From: Antedon mediterranea
Lineage: Eukaryota; Echinodermata; Crinoidea; Comatulida; Antedonidae
Direction of reading: 5' to 3'
DNA length: 64,000 nt
Assembly: GCF_964355755.1 (NCBI RefSeq)
Contig: NC_092680.1
Location: 1,185,001 to 1,249,000, forward strand
The notes under the pieces were generated by a model that did not search any database, was not told the origin of the DNA, and was given only the letters and a program-made list of their open reading frames with translations. The translations under genes and the position numbers were made by a program. Positions within the stretch are counted from its first letter, which is position 1; each line of letters begins with the position of its first letter. Below, piece by piece: positions 50,821-61,793 of this stretch.

Positions 50821-51483
50821 AAACTCATTTGCATAACAACGCACGGCATACCAAACCACTTCGTACTCCTGCGATGAATATAAATTCCATTGCAAATACG
50901 TAACGAAGAGAATCATTAATTTCTTTTGAAATTAAGGGCGCCAAACATCAAATTTACAAGATCAAATACAGGTTGAAAAAAAATTTAATTAAAAAAAAGA
51001 TGTTAAATGTGCTCTCCCTGCCTCAGCACTAAGGCCCTGCCACAGCCTTTTGGGGTCGTTTCCAGCACATCACCAGATGCATTGATGTTTTCGTCTCATG
51101 ATGTGTTGTGGAAAGGGGGACGTATGATATGTGAACCCCAAACACAGTGACTCGCATAGCCTTAACTCTATTCCACCGACCAGCGTGGGAATAAACGTAT
51201 AAATAGACTATTATCAGCTGTTTAGTCATGTCACGTCGTGGCGTATCGAGTAATACTCAAGTTTGAGTGCTCTCAGCTCTAGGTTGGACCCGGTTCAAAC
51301 CTCTACGGATATTTTGTTTGTTGTTGAAAGCGATATTTAGAAAATAGCCGAGACGTAGCAAGTAAGTACTTGAAAACTGGTTTAACAAAAAAAGTTTACA
51401 TTTATTTTTGAAACTAGAGGGCGAGCTCGCTTCGCTCGCTTCCCCTCTAGGAAGTGTAGACGATGGTTCTCGGAATGATAAGT

Positions 51484-52430
51484 TTCAAGTTTCAAGTTTC
51501 AAGTTCATTGTTTCACACAATACAATACAATATGAACAAAAACATAAATTAATAAATACAATTGTGTGAGGAGGACGCATTAAGCCAAGGCTTTAAGTTT
51601 GGTCCTCCTGATAAGTAATATATAAATTATTTAATTTAAGTGAGAGAACAAAAACACTTCTTTCTTTCAAATTCTTTCTGTCAAATTAACAAATAAAATT
51701 AAACAAAAGGGCACAACAATTTTTTTTAAAACAGTCTTAAGGCAATTGTGAATTACTAATGTTCTAAATAGTTTGAAATAAGTATTTGTTTGTATTTTCT
51801 TTTAAATGTATTTATGATGGTTATTGCTTTTAGATTGAGCGGTAAGTTGTTCCATATATACGGTCCATTGTAAATAAAAGATGTTCTTCTAAGTAATATG
51901 GTATGCTTTTAGATTGAGCGGTAAGTTGTTCCATATATACGGTCCATTGTAAATAAAAGATGTTCTTCTAAGTAATATGGTATGCTTTTAGATTGAGCGG
52001 TAAGTTGTTCCATATATACGGTCCATTGTAAATAAAAGATGTTCTTCTAAGTAATATGGTATGCTTTTAGATTGAGCGGTAAGTTGTTCCATATATACGG
52101 TCCATTGTAAATAAAACATGTTCTTCTAAGTAATATGGTATGCTTTTAGATTGAGCGGTAAGTTGTTCCATATATACGGTCCATTGTAAATAAAACATGT
52201 TCTTCTAAGTAATATGGTATGCTTTTAGATTGAGCGGTAAGTTGTTCAATATATACGGTCCATTGTATATAAAAGATGTTCTTCTAAGTAATATGGTATG
52301 CTTTTCGTATATTAGATTTTTGCAGTTCTCCTTGTACGTTTTCTGTCGGTTACCATTATTGAAAATGCTTGACATTCGTAAAACTAAACTATTCTGTTTC
52401 ACAGTATCTTAGATGATTAATAACATTTTA
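51484..52430 (-). mobile_element. LINE 3' end (minus strand) containing an internal 79-bp tandem array
   Basis: On the minus strand 52402-52205 encodes NRQKTYKENCKNLIYEKHTI then LLRRTSFIYNGPY and NNLPLNLK, the usual LINE ORF2 end (R-T-S-F-x-x-x-G-P-x-x-W-N-x-L-P-L). The element runs left to a CTTGAAA-type microsatellite (51484-51515 on the plus strand reads TTTCAAG repeats), a typical LINE tail. Within the coding part a 79-bp unit is repeated six times (51826-52305). Since 79 is not a multiple of three, the array destroys the frame. Confidence 0.75.
51826..52305. repeat. Tandem repeat, 79-bp unit, six copies, within LINE coding sequence
   Basis: Units start at 51826, 51905, 51984, 52063, 52142 and 52221, with the array ending near 52300. 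Each begins GCTTTTAGATTGAGCGGTAA. Units differ by only a few substitutions (for example AAAAGATG versus AAAACATG), so the expansion is recent. Confidence 0.95.
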
Positions 52431-53594
52431 AAGTATAGTGTTTATTATTTGGTAGGGCCCGTATAGGGCTGAGGTGGGGAGGCGGAGTTCATTTGAGGGA
52501 AGTGCTTATTCAAGGGATATATGTTAAATTTTTTAGTTTCAATAATATGGTAACATTTATAATCAAATGAAATCCTCTAATAGATATGAAAAGTGGTAAA
52601 AAAGAATAACAAATGCTTGGTAAATTGTAGATAGCAGTGCGATGAATTCTACTACAAATAGTATAATTGTGTTATTATAAATGTGGATGGGATGGACGTT
52701 TATTAGATAGTTGGGTTGGGGGGAGGGGGATTATTATTCCAAGTGATGTTTTATTGGAGAGGCGTTTATTCAAATAAATATCATCCTAATAAGTATTAAT
52801 ACATTATTTAATTAACATCTTTTGAAACTAACTGTCGCGACAGAGTGCGCCGCTTCGGCCCAAGAAAGAAGACATTACAGCTTGCAACATGGGCAGACAT
52901 CTCGGCCCTAACGGGACACAGATAGCCACAGTTATTCCTGCCAGCTTACTTAATAAAACTCGGCTATCGGGATTTCACTCGATTAATGTCTTATCATCAA
53001 ATCTCCCTATGTAATTTTATAATACTATTCCTCACAATATATTCCGATTCTTTATGGCGTATATTTAATTTGATCTTTATTAATTTGCAGTATAATTTTT
53101 ATTTTTTAACTACTGTACCTTTCACACGCGCGGTTCGTTCCTAAAATAAACAAAAAACTAAAATGGCTATGACTAATGGCCAACTTAAGCTCCAGTCCTA
53201 CTGTCTGTTTTTTTCTTCCGTCTTCCCAAGGGACACTGTATTGATTGATGGAAAGTGCCTGTTTCCAGTCACCTTTAGGGTCAAATCTATTATTTCAACT
53301 GCTCCCTTGTGTATAAAAGAGAGAAAATAGTTGAAACCATGTTGCTGGAAGGTGAATTCATCGTAAACCCGGAAATTACTTGACCGCGAAGAATTGAAAT
53401 TGAGTTGAAAATATACTGTTGAAATCATAAATATTGTTAAAAAACTCTTTATAATATCTTCCTAAGATAGAAATATGGAACAATAGCGTTGATCTGAACA
53501 CTAAAGTTATCAAATCTACGTTTCGCGGTACATCTGAGATAGATAAGGTAGGTATCCAAGGCGGAGATTTGTACCGAAGTTTTTGCATTGTGCT

Positions 53595-55160
53595 CGCCTA
53601 TGTCAGAATTAATTTAACTTTTGTGTTTCTGCCTGAGTCAGCTGTGTGACTTAGGCAATTAAGAAGAGGAGACTCATGCTTTTTTAATTCTTTCTCTTTT
53701 ATTGCTACTTTCCTTTTCTAAAATCATCAGTGTTAATTTTAATCTGAAGAGCTGATGCTATTAAATTTTGTTACTTAAAGGTAGCATTTTTTGTATATAG
53801 ATCCTATCGACAGCCTCATAACAAAAGTGTCTAAGTCATAATTTGTTTTTTGTTTTTCTGCCTAACTCACTGCTTATATCAATATACTATATTGTTTGTG
53901 TTTCTGCCTAAGTCAGCTGTGTGACTTAGGCAATTAAGGAGAGCTGACTTATGATCTGCCTAACTCACTGCTTATATCATTATACTGCCCTCTGTACATT
54001 ATCTGAGTGCTTTTATATAAATTTGCACATGCTCAGATCGTTTTTTTGTGTTTCTGCCTAAGTCAGCTGTGTGACTTAGGCAATTAAGGAGAGGAGACTC
54101 ATGATTTTTTAAATAAAAAAAGAAATACATTTTTATAGTATATTTTTAACCCATTTGTTACAAATTCTTTCTCTTTTATTGCTACTTTCCTTTTCTAAAA
54201 TCATAAGTGTTAATTTTAATCTGAAGAGCTAATGCTATTAAATTTTGTTACTTAAAGGTAGCATTTTTTGTATATAGATGATATCGACAGCCTCATAACA
54301 AAAGTGTCTAAGTCATAATTTTTTTTTCTGCCTAACTCACTGCTTATATCAATATACTATATTTGTTGTGTTTCTGCCCAAGCCAGCTGTGTGACTTAGG
54401 CAATTAAGGAGAGCTGACTTATGATCTGCCTAACTCACTGCTTATATCAATATACTATATTTTTTGTGTTTCTGCCTAAGTCAGCTGTGTGACTTAGGCA
54501 ATTAAGGAGAGCTGACTTTTGATCTGCCTAACTCACTGCTTATATCTTTATACTGCCCTCTCTACATTATCTGAGTGCTTTTATATACATTTGCACATGC
54601 TCAGATCGTTTTTTTGTTTTTCTGCCTAAGTCAGCTGTGTGACTTAGGCAATTAAGGAGAGGAGACTCATGATTTTTTAAATAAAATAAGAAATACATTT
54701 TTATAGTATATTTTTTAACCCATTTGTTACAAATTCTTTCTCTTTTATTGTTACTTTCCTTTTCTAAAATCATCAGTGTTAATTTTAATCTGAAGAGCTG
54801 ATGCTATTAAATTGTGTTACTTAAAGGTAGCATTTTTTGTATATAGATGATATCGACAGCCTCATAACAAAAGTGTCTAAGTCATAATTTTTGTTTTGTT
54901 TTTATGCCTAACTCATTGCTTATATCAATATACTATATTTTTTGTGTTTCAGCTGTGTGACTTAGGCAATTATGCAGAGCTGACTTATGATCTGCCTAAC
55001 TCACTGCTTATATCATTATACTGCCCTCTGTACATTATCTGAGTGCTTTTATATACATTTGCACATGCTCAGATCGTTTTTTTGTGTTTGCAATTAAGAA
55101 GAGGAGACTCATGATTTTTTAAATAAAATAAGAAATACATTTTTATAGTATATTTTTAGT
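53595..55160. repeat. Complex higher-order tandem array with recurring hairpin TGCCTAAGTCA
   Basis: Blocks of about 480-570 bp recur; AATTCTTTCTCTTTTATTG starts at about 53687, 54163 and 54733. Within them TGCCTAAGTCA-GCTGTG-TGACTTAGGCA, a perfect 11-bp stem with a 6-bp loop, occurs at 53905, 54055, 54473 and 54623. Variants are at 53630 and 54375 and a half copy near 54950. Other shared blocks are TGCCTAACTCACTGCTTATA and TTGCACATGCTCAGATCG. Confidence 0.93.
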
Positions 55161-55781
55161 CGCGTGGCCGCGACTCTATAGTTCACTATGTCGGTCGGTC
55201 GGTCGGTCTGTCGGTCTGTCTGTCGGTCCGGTATCACTATGCGTTTTATCGCTTTTCTGTACTTTTTTAACTGTTTTGATGTACAGAAAAGTTTTAAAGT
55301 ACATTACTTTTTGAAAGTTCATTTTTTTTTTCTGAGAGCACGCGACTTATGGCTGTTGGCCTTGTTCTCTATTGTATCAACCTCTTTATGCATATAACAA
55401 CAAGGTTTCTCAACCACTATAACTTTTCAGCTTCTCGGAATAGCGTCAATCAGTGCCATATATTAAAAATGCATTTTCCCTTCGTTTCAACAGTGGAGTT
55501 ATTTCATTAATATGCTTAAATCTAGTCTTAACCATAATATCTCCTACTGTTTTTATACCTGAATTCACCTAAGATTTACAGAATACTGATTTTTTGTTAT
55601 GCATGACATATATTATATTCTCCCATATAAACCTCTGAGTTTTTATTTCACATATACATTGATGTTTTTTTGCATAAATATTATTAAACCGTATGCAGGC
55701 TTTAAGCATATTTATATAGAATGTATTCACATATTATTTGAGTGCATTATGCTTCTCAAAGTTTGCTTCCGTCATACTTAA
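55161..55781. other. Short GTCG repeat and flanking AT-rich DNA
   Basis: A GTCGGTCG/GTCTGTCG simple repeat at about 55190-55231 follows TCGCGTGGCCGCGACTCTAT, which contains a short inverted pair (GTCGCG/CGCGAC). The rest is AT-rich and no gene is seen. Confidence 0.55.
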
Positions 55782-56325
55782 AGATGTATTGTCCCTTTGA
55801 CTAATTCCAAAAAAATAAAAAATAAAAGATTTCGAAAAAAGATGGTCATTTTGAAGTATCATAATAGTTATTAACTATCACCAAACATTTTTCGAAAAAA
55901 ATAAAATTTAACTGAAATGCAGACGTTTTTTTGTTAAAAAAATAACTTTGACTTCCAGTCAAAGTTTTCAATCAAAACATATCCCATAATGAAACGCGCT
56001 TGTTTGGATACTCTGTATGCATAATCATAAAACTTCCTCATGATCTGTGTGAAAATACCTTCTTAACCGTGACGAGTAAACAATCCTAATTTAGCATATG
56101 CATAATGCGTACTCATGGTTTGAAATCTTTGTTTACTTTCGCTCGTGACGAGTTTCCAGATGAAATGTAATCAAACTAATTTACCTGTTAATTACGTAAA
56201 TTTGTTGTTTTTGGCTCAAATTTTCGACTTAAAGTGAATAACTTTAATATTACTTTGATATGGCCACTTTAAATTTAAAATATGTTGACCTTCATTTTGT
56301 GTGTGTTTCAAGGGACAATACATCT
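55782..56325. mobile_element. 544-bp element with TTAA target duplication
   Basis: TTAA (55778-55781) then AGATGTATTGTCCCTTTGA at the left; at the right TCAAGGGACAATACATCT then TTAA (56326-56329). The terminal repeat is about 18 bp. TTAA is the target of piggyBac and Kolobok transposons. There is no transposase frame, so it is a MITE. Confidence 0.9.
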
Positions 56326-56770
56326 TTAATCAAACACCGCGAATGACCAACAATACCATCTTCCCTCGCTGCACAAACTCGTTTGCATAACAACGCACAC
56401 GGCAAACTCAACTTGACTCAAAAAGACCATAAGCATACTAGAACTGTAACTGTTAACACTTATGGTTAATACAGGACAATTGGGTAAGATCATTTTTAAT
56501 ACAGCTTATTCATTTGCACGTTACCCTATTATATGGTTTTCTTGTTTATAACATCGCCATCCGTTTGGTATGATACATTTATTTAATGTGACTTGAAAGT
56601 TATTATATTTATGTTATATATCATGAAATGCTGTTTATGGTGCAGGAATCTTACTGTAATAAAATGCAAATCATGTAAGAGTAAATTACATCTATTCTTT
56701 ATGATACTATTGTTTTACAGCTAGTAAATATTTAATTTGGCATGTATGCTAGTCCTTCGGCTGTGTCAAG
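56326..56770 (+). promoter_or_regulatory. Upstream region of the NXPE gene
   Basis: 56345-56420 is related to the two flanks of the composite SINE at 50.3-50.85 kb. The rest is AT-rich, with no clear TATA or initiator that can be fixed. The 5' UTR should lie just left of 56771. Confidence 0.35.
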
Positions 56771-59700
56771 ATGTTAACAAAATACAAATTACCGCTGTTG
56801 TTTATGGTACTGGTAGCCCTTGCCGTTATTTCAGGAATGTTGTCGGTAAGATACTACACTCTATTTTCGTTACGAAAGGTACGAATGAAGACGACTGTTT
56901 AGCAAAACAAATACCATTATGCCTACAGAAAAGAAGATGTTTCGGGATAAAACTTTGTATTAATAACAATATTATTCGAAAATGGAGAATTTTTCAGTAT
57001 ATTTGTTGATATGACTCATCTGGTCGTCAGCGAATGAAAGGTGGAGACTTTTAGGCCTACAGAAAATAACAAAAAAAAAAGCTTACGGATATTCTTTGAA
57101 AATATAACAATAATGCTATAGTATTAAAGGCCAGGTGCGGGCAAAAAATTTCTGTTGATCATACATTCCAATAATTATCGATCTATAGTTTCCCATATGT
57201 TTCATAATTTTTGGGATTTTATTTGTGTTACACGAGCTTGTTGAAAATAAGCACTTTCTTATCAGTGGGGGGATAGTTCAAATTACACAGTAAAATATCT
57301 ATTCTTTTGTACACAAATTTTGTAAATAGAATGAAAAATAAACGGTGTGGTAAAAAATGTTATCAGATGACTAAATATAGGTAATATAACTTGAATATTA
57401 CATTTCTGATATTTTTATTCAACTTCAGATTTTTATTTTCATGCTATAGAAAAAAATATCCACCGTATATCCACCATCTTTTTTCACCGTCTAGGGAGTC
57501 ACCAGACATGTTATTACATTAGGTTAACTACCTAACTACTGAAAAAAAGTCTTCCTGGTTTTTATGGAAGAATTTTGCCAAATTTTGTATTTGACCATAT
57601 TAAGGGAAATTCATGTTTTTTCGTCTCGATTTCTGTTACAAATATTTGATATATGTACAATTAACCAAATATTAAATTCATGCCTGTACCTGAGCTTTAA
57701 AGCCTTAGTAACAATAGCATATGAAGTGATGGATAAAGCCAATTAGCTAGACATTGTACTTATGTAACATTTCTTTCAATTGTAGGCAAATATTCTCAAG
57801 ACAGTCTCAGTAAAAAGTAAAAGCAGATCAAAGACAATTACAAAAAAAATTACAAATAAGTTGCCACTATACCAAGTTGTTAAGGCATCTAAACTAGGTA
57901 GAGGTGTCCAACGTAATTACCATGCCGATCACTTAGCGGGTAACATGGGGTTACCTGATGTTTCTGAGACAAAAATTCGTATTACCAACAACATTATTCA
58001 TAAGGGAGAATTTTTCAGTATATTTGTTGATTTATATGATTCCTCTGGTCGTCAGCGAATAAAAGGTGGAGACTTTTTGTTTGCAAAATTATCTATAAAT
58101 GGTACACGTTCCGCAGGAAAAATTATTGATTTTGACAATGGAACATATGAAGTGATTTACTTCGCTTCACATGAAGGAATTGTGCAACCGAACATCCTTC
58201 TTGTTCATCCTCAAGAAGCTGTAGACTATCTTGAAAATAAACTATGGCCTATAGAAGGACGCGTCTATTGGCGTGCCACGTTTACTTCAAAAGGACAACA
58301 AGAACAAACATTGTGTATGCTTAAAAAGGGTGGAAGTTGGAAAAACAAATGTGAATACACTTATCCCGAAGCTCTTGGTGGAATTATGTTTATTTGTGAT
58401 AAACCAAAAACATTACCATGCGATTCTCTAAAATTTACAAACACTGCTAGAGACATTGTTGCCGAGAATTTCAAAAACACTTCACATGAGGTATTAAACT
58501 ATTTTGCAAAGTAAGTATCACTTTAAGGCATATTAGTTCCTTTCAAACCTTATTTTTATTAAGTCTGTATCCTCGATGAAATTACGTCGACAGATATGCG
58601 TCTTTAAAAATTATTAATTTTCATCATCATTGTATAGCTAGGTTTAAACAACGGTATTATTATGTTTAAATCCATCCAACACATAATCTATTTTATAACT
58701 TCACTGTGTATTTTTCTTTTCTTAGGGAAGTGCAGTATGCAGCGATTACTTACATATCATCTATACCTATCATTGTAAAATCTGCTGAAAGTGAGTATGA
58801 AAGTTGTTTTAGTAAAAACTCACTCGGGAAAATATTTAAATTGATATCATTATAGTCCTTACCGTTTGAAACTGTGAAAGTCTACACAGCTCAGGCGGCA
58901 ACCACTTGAGCCTATGCTGGTATTATCAAAATTAAGAATGGGAGAAATTGAGCCATATGTAGAATTAAAATAATTTTGCCCCGGAAGCAAACATTTCAGA
59001 AAGTAACGGTGTGTGTAACTTAATATTATCTATTTAGATCCATTGGTGAATAGACCTTTATTGGAATCAATTGATCTGCCTGTCTGCAAAGGAATGATAC
59101 CAAGTCCGTTGAGTGATGGGTTCTGGACTGGTGACGTATGGCATTCACTAGTCTGCAAAACGAAGCAATGGAGTCCATCTGAAATACGCAGATGCGTCAG
59201 AGGAAAACACCTCGTACTAATGGGCGACTCAACTACTAGACAATGGGGAGAGGTTTTGTTAAAAACATTAGAACTAAGCACAAAGCATGTACATTTCCAA
59301 CACATTACAGAAAGAAGTGATACGCTAAATCTAACGTTTTATTTTCACCCATTTATGCTAGGCTCTAGCAAAAATGATTTAACAAAATTGACATTTGATG
59401 TTGATATTTTGAATGGTCTCGTTGGATGCGATTACTACATAGTAATCAGTCCTTGGGCACATTATACACAATGGGCAAGAGATTCATACAAAGAAAGACT
59501 GCAGTTATTAAAAGTAGCTGTACTTCGTTTTAAGGATAGATGCCCCAATACTCCCGTGGTTTTAAAGTCTCCACATCCTAGAAACCACAAAAATTTGGCG
59601 CAACTTATATACGCTAACGATTACATAATTTACAGGTTGAGACAGCTGATGATGTCTGTGTTCACTGATACTGATGTATTTTTTATTGACGTATGGGATA

Positions 59701-59813
59701 TGGTTATTTCACATCCCTCGAAAACCCAAATTCATATGCCGTCATCAGTTATTTTGCAACAACTCTATGTTTTCTTTTCCCATGTATGTGAATACAATGA
59801 ATCCTATTTTTAG
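56771..59813 (+). CDS. NXPE-family protein (neurexophilin-like plus PC-esterase-like domain), complete, 4 exons
   Basis: Exons: 56771-56845, 57786-58510, 58726-58790, 59038-59813; phases close to 547 codons (546 aa), the usual NXPE length. Exon 1 encodes a signal or signal-anchor helix (LPLLFMVLVALAVISGMLS) directly followed by a basic, Ser/Lys-rich stem in exon 2. About residues 75-240 form the neurexophilin/filamin-like domain (GEFFSIFVDLYDSSGR, KGGDFLFAKL, GTYEVIYFASHEG, VYWRATFTSKG). The C-terminal half is an SGNH-hydrolase-like PC-esterase domain with the Ser block LVLMGDSTTRQWGE (Ser about 353), a middle block SPWAHYTQW, and the Asp/His block FIDVWDMVISH (Asp506, His514). All three catalytic-type residues are present. 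The substrate of NXPE proteins is poorly defined; a role on secretory-pathway glycans is inference. AATAAA follows about 115 bp after the stop. The ATG at 56771 is supported by the phase-0 junction and the hydrophobic helix. Confidence 0.93.
56930..57054 (+). pseudogene. Relic copy of part of NXPE exon 2 inside intron 1
   Basis: This stretch is a diverged copy of about 57950-58079 in the working exon 2. Shared strings include GGAGAATTTTTCAGTATATT and TGGTCGTCAGCGAAT. The relic has a small deletion after GTTGAT and an in-frame TGA, so it cannot encode the domain. The order (exon 1, relic, exon 2) suggests a decayed tandem exon duplicate or leftover of an unequal exchange. It is not flanked by LINE-like tails, which argues against retroposition. 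Confidence 0.8.
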
Positions 59814-60050
59814 TCCCACCTAACTAGCTGATTACCTAGGCCTACTTTATACCAGTGGTTGAATTTCACTTGGTGCATATCCTATGCCATATATTAAAAT
59901 GTGATATTATTATTGTGTAATTTTGTAAATAAATTGTTGAATACAGCAATGTTTGCTAGAAAAGAGTTTTTTTTATTAACTTATCATACACAGACGATAA
60001 AAGTGGACAATGCAAAACTCTAAAATACTACTATTAGGCGAGAAAACATA

Positions 60051-60146
60051 CATAGATAGGCCTAAAGATATACACAAACATACATAGATAGGCCTAAAGA
60101 TATACACAAACATACATAGATAGGCCTAAAGATATACACAAACATA
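60051..60146. repeat. Tandem repeat, 32-bp unit, three copies
   Basis: CATACATAGATAGGCCTAAA recurs three times at 32-bp spacing, each followed by GATATACACAAA. Intergenic, downstream of NXPE. Each unit holds one AGGCCTA. Confidence 0.93.
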
Positions 60147-60682
60147 CATTTCATATACATTACATAAAACTATAAAATTTGATGCTCGAAAGATTTTAGA
60201 GGAAATCTGAGTGATTTTATTTTGAATTTGAAAACAAGCCTACCAAACACGAACACGTATTTTTAGTACTTTTTATTTAAAATGTTCTCATATAAATAAT
60301 TTTTTTTAAACATATGTATATCAAAAGAAAAATGCAATAAGGAATATTCGTTTTTTATAAACATTTTTCAATAAAACTTGAAGAGGCAAACAGTTAGATG
60401 AAAAACAGCAACCACAATATATATAAAAAACCTGAAGAAACACACGTCCCAATGAATTAGTTGGGTGGTCGCAAAGCGAAATCTCTAAATATTCGATCTG
60501 ATATGATGACACACCCTGCCCTACTGTACGTCCTAAAGTGTGGAAGATTGGGCATCCGAAGATTGCTACCAATCGGTGTGCTCTATGTGGGTACCAGTTA
60601 ATATTTTACTTAGCAAAATTAATTTGATTTTGTTTGTCAAATTAATATAATAATATATAAAAATATATAAAAATCAATTTGC

Positions 60683-61358
60683 ATGTGTTTTTGCCCTAGG
60701 AAAAGAAAACTGAATGGTAATTATGTTACTGTTCTATGTGGTAAAGAACTAAATTACGTTCAATCCACTACCTACCTTGGTTGTGTTATCAGCAATGATA
60801 CTAGGGACGAACTGGATATTAAAAGGCAATATCGATCATTATGTATTAGAGGTAACTCTCTTTGTAGAAAATTTAGTAAATGCTCAACAGATGTTAAGAT
60901 TAATTTGTTTAAGTCATACTGTATTAGTATGTATTGTGCGGCCTTATGGTGCGATTTTAATGTAAAAACTATAAAGTCATTACAGGTCTGTTATAATAAC
61001 GCACTTAGAAAGATTTTAAGACGCTCAAGGAGCTGTAGTGCTAGTGCTATGTTTTTTGATAGCCATGTTCCCTCCTTCTATGAGTACATTCGGAAATCAA
61101 TTTTTTGTTTCAAAACAAAAATTGAAAAAAGCTGTAATACTTTAATTACATGTGTTTTTTCTCGTATTCTAAAAGATTCAAAGTTGCATAGAAAATGGAC
61201 AGAACTTTTGTATATTTAATCTCATGTATACTTTTACGTGTGTTAACTAGTATCAGTATAGCCATAATAATGTGTTGTTTTTGTAAACTTTATGTGTTTC
61301 ATATGGACAGTTTGTCTGAAATAAAGTTGAATTGAATTGAATTGAATTGAATTGAATT
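60683..61358 (+). mobile_element. 5'-truncated non-LTR retrotransposon (LINE), C-terminal RT end with TTGAA tail
   Basis: A 178-codon frame reads as the C-terminal part of a LINE ORF2: TYLGCVISNDTRDELDIKRQ, LCIRGNSLCRKFS, INLFKSYCISMYCAALW, LQVCYNNALRKILRR, then a stop at 61217-61219. About 100 bp downstream is a short GAATT/TTGAA microsatellite at about 61328-61358, the kind of simple-repeat tail on which such LINEs end. The catalytic YADD part of the reverse transcriptase is missing, so this is a dead 5'-truncated insertion. Confidence 0.85.
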
Positions 61359-61793
61359 AATATATATAAATAAATTATATTATTTTATACACAACTTACA
61401 CAAGTATACTGTTTTGCGAATAACTATTCTTATTGCATAACCTGTTACAATACATGAATACTTATTCTGATATTCAGATATATTCAGATAATATTTATTT
61501 AGATAATAATGAATGAATATATACAAAATAGAAAAAAGATATTAAAGTGAACATAGATAAAACAGTAATTGGTAGTCATTATTATCATGGATCCCTTCTA
61601 GAAGTTAAAAACTTGATTCCGTACTGATTATTTTACCCCGATTAGTGCTTTATATCCTGACATGTTTTGATTATATATTATCGTTCGATTTTTTGGTAAT
61701 TATAACAATCTCATTATTTTTTATTATTTATTTTTTATTGCATCATAATTTTGCAGTCTATGAAAGATTTCCTGGTAATAAAATGTATTCAAA

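Larger units (their letters stand above)
50821..53590. other. Intergenic region with a LINE end and otherwise no recognised gene
   Basis: Apart from the LINE end and 79-bp array at 51484-52430, nothing is recognised with confidence. 51415-51455 (GGGCGAGCTCGCTTCGCTCG) is palindromic. 52830-52970 is GC-richer and may be another decayed LINE piece, but no frame could be assigned. Confidence 0.4.
59814..61793. other. Convergent intergenic region between NXPE and OAS-like genes
   Basis: It contains the NXPE 3' UTR and poly(A) signal, a 32-bp tandem repeat (60051-60146), a 5'-truncated LINE 3' end (60683-61358), and the 3' UTR of the OAS-like gene on the minus strand. The two genes converge on this stretch. 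No other gene is supported. Confidence 0.6.

Noticed and set aside
52830-52970. GC-richer stretch as a coding exon
   Set aside because: No frame longer than about 55 codons; resemblance to LINE ORF2 N-terminal sequence is too weak to call.
56737-57009. 90-codon open frame as an NXPE exon
   Set aside because: The true exon 1 lies in another frame (56771-56845) with a GTAAGA donor; the end of this frame is part of the exon-2 relic.
60683-61219. 178-codon frame as a host gene
   Set aside because: The translation is the terminal part of a LINE ORF2 and it ends in a LINE-type microsatellite tail.
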